52,574 nt of DNA, from positions 1-52,574 of the forward strand of contig WLHL01000009.1 in NCBI GenBank assembly GCA_009702755.1. The letters run 5' to 3'. The notes beneath the pieces are model-generated. The model was not told where the DNA came from, ran no database searches, and was given only the letters and a program-made list of their open reading frames with translations. Below, one piece after another: positions 47,958 through 52,574 of this stretch. The translations under genes and the position numbers were made by a program. Every line of letters begins with the position of its first letter. The first letter of the stretch is position 1. This DNA comes from Actinomycetota bacterium (lineage in GTDB: Bacteria > Actinomycetota > Acidimicrobiia > Acidimicrobiales > Ilumatobacteraceae).

Positions 47958-48797
47958 ATGCCAGTTCTTATCGCGCACACAATCAGCGAAGCCACGGAGA
48001 TTCTCGCGGAGAATCCGGACGCAACAATTCTTAATGGAGGCACTGACCTCATGGTCGAGGTGAACTTCAACCATCGTCATCCCTCATCTGTACTGTTGCT
48101 CCGCAATGTGCCCCAGCTACGAGAGTGGTCAATTGACTCCTCACAGCAAACGATCACTATCGGGGCTGGTGTCCCCTATGCCGCCATGGAAACTGGAGCG
48201 ATTGCCGCTGCTGTTCCGGCACTTGCACAAGCTGCGCGCACTGTCGGATCACCGCAAATACGCGCGGCCGGCACGATGGGCGGGAACCTTGGTACCTGTT
48301 CACCAGCGGGAGACACGTTGCCCGTTCTCTCGGCACTTGAGGCAACCATTCATCTCTCATCACAAGACGGAGAACGCACAGTCCCCTTCGGTGAGTTCAT
48401 GGTAGGCCCGAAGAAAAACAGTCGGCTTCAGCATGAAATCATCACTGCTGTGACACTGCCAGTGACTGGCAATCGCCAGGGATATTCCAAAGTGGGTGTG
48501 CGCAATGCAATGGTCATCTCAGTCGCATCTGCTTGTTTTGCCATTGTTGATGACACACCTCGACTCGCCATGGGTTCTGTTGGGCCCACCATTCTTCGCG
48601 CTGTAAAGGCTGAAAAGTTCCTTGCCGAGGCGACGAAAGACCTGGACAACATCAGCGATGAGATCGCCCGCGAGTTTGGTGAGATTGCATCTACTGAGGC
48701 ACGTCCCATTGATGATCACCGATCAACTGCACAATATCGCGCTCACGCAATCAAAGTTCTTGCATCCCGTTTGGCAGTGAGAGGAACCGCATCGTGA
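47958..48797 (+). CDS. Xanthine-dehydrogenase-type FAD-binding subunit (CoxM/YgfM family)
   Basis: 279 residues. FAD-binding NGGTDLMVEV near the N terminus, then the AARTVGSPQIRAAGTMGGNLGTCSPAGD motif that defines the family, and a CO_deh_flav C-terminal domain from about 170. Passes electrons from the iron-sulfur subunit to NAD or another acceptor. Begins 2 bases after the ssnA-like stop and overlaps the next gene at GTGA. Medium subunit of a three-protein molybdenum hydroxylase. Confidence 0.93.
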   Translation: MPVLIAHTISEATEILAENPDATILNGGTDLMVEVNFNHRHPSSVLLLRNVPQLREWSIDSSQQTITIGAGVPYAAMETGAIAAAVPALAQAARTVGSPQIRAAGTMGGNLGTCSPAGDTLPVLSALEATIHLSSQDGERTVPFGEFMVGPKKNSRLQHEIITAVTLPVTGNRQGYSKVGVRNAMVISVASACFAIVDDTPRLAMGSVGPTILRAVKAEKFLAEATKDLDNISDEIAREFGEIASTEARPIDDHRSTAQYRAHAIKVLASRLAVRGTAS

Positions 48798-49282
48798 GTA
48801 CTAATGAGTTTTATTCGTTGAAGGTAAATGGAGTTGATCATCACGTTTCGGATGCATGGATCGGCGAAAGCCTTTTGTATGTCTTGCGGGAACGGCTTGG
48901 ACTTCCTGGCTCTAAGGGAGCATGTGAACAAGGCGAATGCGGCAGTTGCACTGTGTTTATTGATGGGGCCGCAGTGTGTAGTTGTCTCGTGATGGCAGCG
49001 TCCGCAGTCGAGTCAGAAATCGCAACAGTCGAAGGCCTCAATGCCGATGGCACTCTGACTGATGTACAGGAAGCTTTTGTCACTGAAGGCGCCGTGCAAT
49101 GTGGTTTCTGCACTCCTGGTCTCGTGATGGCTGTTCATCATCTGTTGGACGAGAATGATTCGCCGTCCGAACTGGAAGTGAAAGAAGCTCTTTCGGGCAA
49201 CATTTGCCGTTGTACGGGCTACGGACGCATCTTTGCTGCTGTTGACAAAGTCGTCGCTGTTCGAAGGGGCGCATTGTCATGA
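48794..49282 (+). CDS. Xanthine-dehydrogenase-type 2Fe-2S subunit (CoxS family)
   Basis: 162 residues with two 2Fe-2S clusters. The plant-type N-terminal cluster is CEQGECGSC (C44, C49, C52) with C64; the C-terminal helical cluster is CGFCTPG and CRCTGYG. All eight ligands are present, so it should be functional. GTG start overlaps the FAD gene; the TGA overlaps the large-subunit ATG. Electron bridge between Mo and FAD subunits. Confidence 0.95.
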   Translation: MSTNEFYSLKVNGVDHHVSDAWIGESLLYVLRERLGLPGSKGACEQGECGSCTVFIDGAAVCSCLVMAASAVESEIATVEGLNADGTLTDVQEAFVTEGAVQCGFCTPGLVMAVHHLLDENDSPSELEVKEALSGNICRCTGYGRIFAAVDKVVAVRRGALS

Positions 49283-51540
49283 GTTCAGTTAAAACAAAAC
49301 GTGATGTTCTCGGAACCAGTTCACTTCGTCCTGATGGCGGAGCAAAGGTAAAGGGCGACTTTGCCTTCACGTCTGATCTTCATGCAGAAAACATGCTGTG
49401 GGGCGCCACTCTTCGTTCTCCTCACCCTCACGCACGCATTGTTTCCATTGATACAACTGCTGCCTGGAAGATTGCCGGTGTCGAATGTATTGTCACGGCC
49501 GACGATGTGCCGGGCCAACTCACCTATGGACTCATCAGTTCAGACCAACCAGTGTTCGCCAAGGACGTTGTTCGGTACATGGGCGAGCCGATTGCTGCCG
49601 TTGCTGCCGACCACCCAGAGACATGTCGTCGCGCACTCGCTGCCATCACAGTTGTTTACGAAGTCCTTCCTGTCCTGTTTGATCCAGAGCTAGCCATCGG
49701 CGATGACTTTGAGCCGATTCATCCCGATGGCAACCTCATCCGTCAGCAACGAATCGTTCACGGTGATACGTCGGTCGTCGGCGATGTCATCGTTGAGGGC
49801 CACTATGTGATCGGCATGCAAGATCAAGCATTCCTCGGCACTGAATCAGCACTGGCATTGCCTGATGCCGATGGCCAAGGAGTCGAAGTATTTGTTGCGA
49901 CACAGTGGTTGCACGAAGACCAGAAGCAAATGGCGGCATGCCTCAATCTCCCAACTGAACGAGTTCGCTTGGTCCTCGGTGGCGTAGGTGGCGCCTTTGG
50001 TGCCCGTGAGGACATCAGCCTTCAAGTGCATACGGCACTTCTGGCTCTTCGTACTTCGCGCCCCGTCAAGATGCAGTACGGACGTGAAGAGAGTTTCTTT
50101 GGCCATGTTCATCGCCATCCGGCAACTGTCTGGATGCGTCACCATGCAACAAACGAGGGAAAGATTGTCAAAATCGAAGCGCGCTTCGTTTTCGACGGCG
50201 GCGCCTATGCATCGACATCAGCGGCTGTGCTGATCAATGGCGTGACCCACACCCAAGGTCCCTACAAGTGCCCTGTCGCTGTCGTCGACGGTTATGCAGT
50301 TCGAACAAATAACCCACCATGTGGAGCCATGCGCGGTTTCGGCGTTGTGCAGGCGTGTTTTGCCCATGAGGGCCAGATGGACAAACTTGCAGCAGCAGTG
50401 GGTACCGACCCTGTGAGCATCCGTTTGATGAATGCAATGGAGACCGGTGACTTGTTGATCACTGGACAGCCAGTGGAAAGCGTAGCCCCAGTGGCTCGCC
50501 TCATCCGTGAAACAAATGAGATTCCTCTTCCACCTGATCTCGCAATAGATGCAAATGAACTCGACTTGCCAGGTGGGTCAGGGATTACAGCAGAACGCAA
50601 ACACATCAGACGAGGAATCGGTTGGGGCGTCAGCATCAAGAACATCATGTACAGCGAAGGCTTTGATGATTACTCCACAGCACGATGCACTCTCAGCGAT
50701 GGCAAGGTCGTGTTGAAATTTGCGACCAGTGAAGTCGGACAAGGATTCGTCACTCTTGCTCCACAGATTGCACGATCTGTCCTGGGTGTGACAGACGCAG
50801 TATGCGACACCATTGACACCCAAATTGGTTCAGCTGGCTCTACCTCTGCATCACGTCAAACGTGGATGAGCGGCGGCGCAGTTGACGGTGCTTGCCGACT
50901 CGTGCGAGAGCGACTCTTTGAACTTGTGGGAGCACAACAGAACATCGAACCGATTCGTTTCGCCATTGAAGACGATGAGATTGTTGATACCGCCGGCACG
51001 TTCCGTATGTCAGTGATCGAAGCCAGCCAGGGCATCACCATCAGCGAGACGTTTGAACATCATCACCGCAAAACAGAGGAACTCGATGAGAATGGACAAG
51101 GAAACTGCCATGTGGCCTTTGCCTTTGTCGCCCACCGTGCCGTTGTCGATGTCGACCCTGAGTTAGGTCTGGTGAAGGTAGTCCAGATTGCAACTGCCCA
51201 AGATGTCGGGCAAGTACTGAATCCACTCTCCGTCCTGGGTCAAATCGAAGGCGGAATCGCCCAAGGACTCGGCCTTGCGGTCATGGAAGAGATCATTGTG
51301 CAAGAAGGCAGAGTGAGGAATCCAAGCTTCACCGATTACTTACTACCGACAGCGCTTGATGCACCTGTCGTTGTCGCTCGCATGATTGAGGAATACGAAC
51401 CGCAAGCACCGCTGGGCGCCAAGGGAGTCGGAGAACCGCCGTGTATCTCTGTGACACCAGCGATTGTCGCTGCCATTCGAGATGCGATTGGTAAAGACAT
51501 TGATAGGTGTCCCGTGAGACCTCAAGACATCTGCTTGTGA
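49279..51540 (+). CDS. Xanthine-dehydrogenase-family molybdenum-cofactor subunit
   Basis: 753-residue large subunit. Molybdopterin segments: GGVGGAFGAREDISLQ, MQYGREESFFGHVHRHPA, CGAMRGFGVVQ (Arg expected for purine-type substrates), EVGQGFVT and catalytic E719 in KGVGEPPC. The GHVHRHPA segment resembles PucD/XdhD-type purine dehydrogenases more than CO dehydrogenase, which would need a VAYRCSFR-type loop that is absent. Hydroxylation of a purine or other N-heterocycle is likely. Last gene of the operon; MobA-like cofactor gene lies 28 kb away in this window. Its stop is 1 base from the convergent flavoprotein. Confidence 0.92.
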   Translation: MSSVKTKRDVLGTSSLRPDGGAKVKGDFAFTSDLHAENMLWGATLRSPHPHARIVSIDTTAAWKIAGVECIVTADDVPGQLTYGLISSDQPVFAKDVVRYMGEPIAAVAADHPETCRRALAAITVVYEVLPVLFDPELAIGDDFEPIHPDGNLIRQQRIVHGDTSVVGDVIVEGHYVIGMQDQAFLGTESALALPDADGQGVEVFVATQWLHEDQKQMAACLNLPTERVRLVLGGVGGAFGAREDISLQVHTALLALRTSRPVKMQYGREESFFGHVHRHPATVWMRHHATNEGKIVKIEARFVFDGGAYASTSAAVLINGVTHTQGPYKCPVAVVDGYAVRTNNPPCGAMRGFGVVQACFAHEGQMDKLAAAVGTDPVSIRLMNAMETGDLLITGQPVESVAPVARLIRETNEIPLPPDLAIDANELDLPGGSGITAERKHIRRGIGWGVSIKNIMYSEGFDDYSTARCTLSDGKVVLKFATSEVGQGFVTLAPQIARSVLGVTDAVCDTIDTQIGSAGSTSASRQTWMSGGAVDGACRLVRERLFELVGAQQNIEPIRFAIEDDEIVDTAGTFRMSVIEASQGITISETFEHHHRKTEELDENGQGNCHVAFAFVAHRAVVDVDPELGLVKVVQIATAQDVGQVLNPLSVLGQIEGGIAQGLGLAVMEEIIVQEGRVRNPSFTDYLLPTALDAPVVVARMIEEYEPQAPLGAKGVGEPPCISVTPAIVAAIRDAIGKDIDRCPVRPQDICL

Positions 51541-51541
51541 A

Positions 51542-52574
51542 TTAAGCGCCGAAGATTCTTTCGGTGTAGCGATTGCTGAATGTTCTCTGCGGGTCAAGGC
51601 GATCCCGCATTGACAAGAAGTCGTTGAATCGTGGATACAAAGTACTTAGTTCATCTTTTTCGCGATGATGCACTTTGCCCCAGTGTGGTCGAGCGTTGTA
51701 ACGCCGCAAGATGTCTTCGACATCTTTAAAGAATGCCCCGTACTCCATCCCTTTATAGACATGGACAGCGATGTAGGCCGATTCACGCTGGTACCCGGTT
51801 GACAAGGGAACATCATCGGGCGCTGTGAACCGAACCTCAACAGGAAAGTTGAGTAGGTAGCCCTTCTTCTCCACCATCGCCCGAATTTCACGCAACGCTG
51901 GTGCAAGCGATGCTGCCGGCAACGCATGTTCCATCTCGTAGAACCTCACCAATCGAGGACTTGCAAAGATCTTGTAGCTGTCATTGATATATGTCCGTGC
52001 ACCAGACGAAGGGAGAGCAGTTGCCAAGCGTGGAATCAACGCTGGGCGCATCTTGCCTACTTTGCACACCGCACCGAACGCAAAGTTCTCCATGAAGGTC
52101 TTCTCTATCCACCCTCTGACTTTCGGCAAGGGATCAAGAGCCTCGTCGGTGCGATTGTTCCGCTTCGTTAGCGCCCACTTGGTGTGAGGAATCCAGAAGA
52201 ACTCAAAATGATCATTTGATAAACGAAGTTCATCGATGTTGTCCAGAACATCATCCAGACGCATTGGTTGTTCATGAGCATGAAGACGGAAAGCATCCAC
52301 CACTCGAATCGTGCATTCGGTGATTGCTCCGAGGGCACCTACTGACACTCGCGCGACATCAAGTATCTCTGAGTTCTTTTCGCTATTGCATTCCACGAGA
52401 TTGCCGTGACCATCCACAATGCGCATCGCAGTGACTTGCGCAGCTAGTCCGGGAAGCGCGACTCCCGTTCCATGAGTAGAAGTCGAGATTGCACCCGCAA
52501 CAGTCTGATATGCGATGTCACCGAGGTTTGCCATCGCCAGCCCTTCGACTGCAAGAAGTCGATTGAGGTCACTC
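51542..52574 (-). CDS. Aldonolactone oxidase-like FAD flavoprotein (C-terminal part; 5' end outside window)
   Basis: The visible 344 codons continue to the right edge without a stop. An ATG at 52534 is internal: upstream codons read LNRLLAVEGLAMANLGDI, which is family sequence. PCMH-type FAD segment NLGDIAYQTVAGAISTSTHGTG, then the ALO domain ending HWGKVHH, LYPRFNDFLSMRDRLDPQRTFSNRY, as in L-gulono-, D-arabinono- and alditol oxidases. The covalent-flavin His would be in the missing N terminus. Acts on sugar lactones or polyols. Convergent with the molybdenum subunit gene. Confidence 0.9.
   Translation of the reverse strand, partial: SDLNRLLAVEGLAMANLGDIAYQTVAGAISTSTHGTGVALPGLAAQVTAMRIVDGHGNLVECNSEKNSEILDVARVSVGALGAITECTIRVVDAFRLHAHEQPMRLDDVLDNIDELRLSNDHFEFFWIPHTKWALTKRNNRTDEALDPLPKVRGWIEKTFMENFAFGAVCKVGKMRPALIPRLATALPSSGARTYINDSYKIFASPRLVRFYEMEHALPAASLAPALREIRAMVEKKGYLLNFPVEVRFTAPDDVPLSTGYQRESAYIAVHVYKGMEYGAFFKDVEDILRRYNARPHWGKVHHREKDELSTLYPRFNDFLSMRDRLDPQRTFSNRYTERIFGA

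Noticed and set aside
49279-51540. Aerobic carbon monoxide dehydrogenase (CoxL)
   Set aside because: The form I active-site loop VAYRCSFR is absent; the GHVHRHPA and CGAMRGFG segments fit purine-type dehydrogenases, and neighbours are amidohydrolases.
1-52574. tRNA, rRNA, CRISPR arrays, insertion sequences
   Set aside because: Reading the intergenic spaces (all under about 235 bases) showed no cloverleaf-like segments, no regularly spaced repeats and no transposase-like proteins.

Overview
The window looks like a piece of the core chromosome of a free-living, aerobic actinomycete, most likely class Acidimicrobiia (for example a freshwater Ilumatobacter-like lineage). The evidence is: a tatB-tatC-helY operon, as in many Actinobacteria; a GuaB1-type IMP dehydrogenase/GMP reductase homologue; an actinobacterial-type heme A synthase; extracellular Thr/Val/Ala/Pro linkers in a cell-wall peptidase; small actinobacterial membrane proteins beside trmI and a PBP4-type carboxypeptidase; base composition that by eye is close to 50% G+C; and many start codons with a TAnnnT -10 box about 6 bases upstream, the signature of leaderless mRNAs. 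The taxonomic call is an inference. I see no rRNA, tRNA, IS element, prophage, integrase or CRISPR array. Genes are packed tightly, with many 1-17 base overlaps on the same strand and convergent gene ends that touch or overlap.

Layout. 1-2358: tatB-tatC-helY (minus; helY runs off the left edge). 2359-4118: glycerophosphodiester phosphodiesterase, signal peptidase I and a small ferredoxin. 4122-9263: a minus-strand run of an ADP-forming acyl-CoA synthetase-like protein, a PBP4-type carboxypeptidase, a holin-like membrane protein, two small proteins and tRNA m1A58 methyltransferase. 9313-11561: alpha/beta hydrolase, TetR regulator and fatty-acid desaturase, with a near-perfect TetR-type operator between the last two. 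11582-16751: a carbohydrate operon nagA-tkt-tal plus a LOG-family protein. 16748-22338: small proteins, a Cys-rich protein, TypA/BipA, an RNase D-rhodanese-MobA operon and a small membrane protein. 22335-31651: hydrolases, a histidine phosphatase with M18 aminopeptidase, the guaB1-cmk-plsC operon, Sua5/TsaC, a J-domain protein with an enoyl-CoA hydratase, and heme A synthase. 31727-39885: a lipocalin-like protein, a three-repeat peptidoglycan-binding M23 endopeptidase, a methyltransferase, a phosphatase, a lipoprotein, an acyltransferase and a type B carboxylesterase. 39975-43873: panB-panC (pantothenate), a divergent ProA-like dehydrogenase with an N-terminal extension, and a metallo-beta-lactamase-fold protein. 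43880-51540: a TauE/SafE permease divergent from a six-gene operon. 51542-52574: an aldonolactone-oxidase-like flavoprotein, cut by the right edge.

The most distinctive block is 44713-51540. An M20 carbamoyl/ureide amidohydrolase, a nitrilase-superfamily enzyme closely resembling N-carbamoyl-D-amino-acid hydrolase, an SsnA-like amidohydrolase that lacks its usual N-terminal segment, and the three subunits of a xanthine-dehydrogenase-type molybdenum hydroxylase form one tightly coupled transcription unit. SsnA plus FAD and molybdenum subunits also occur in the anaerobic urate/ureide cluster of enterobacteria (ssnA-ygfM-xdhD with hyuA and ygeXYW). This window seems to hold a differently composed version, probably a purine, ureide or hydantoin nitrogen-scavenging route in an aerobe. 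The substrate is not readable from sequence.

The second general observation is gene expression. At roughly twenty starts a TAnnnT box ends 5-7 bases before the ATG or GTG, so transcription should begin at the start codon. This supports several start-site choices below. A few genes (panB, the M23 endopeptidase, the ferredoxin, two small ORFs) instead carry clear Shine-Dalgarno sequences and leaders.
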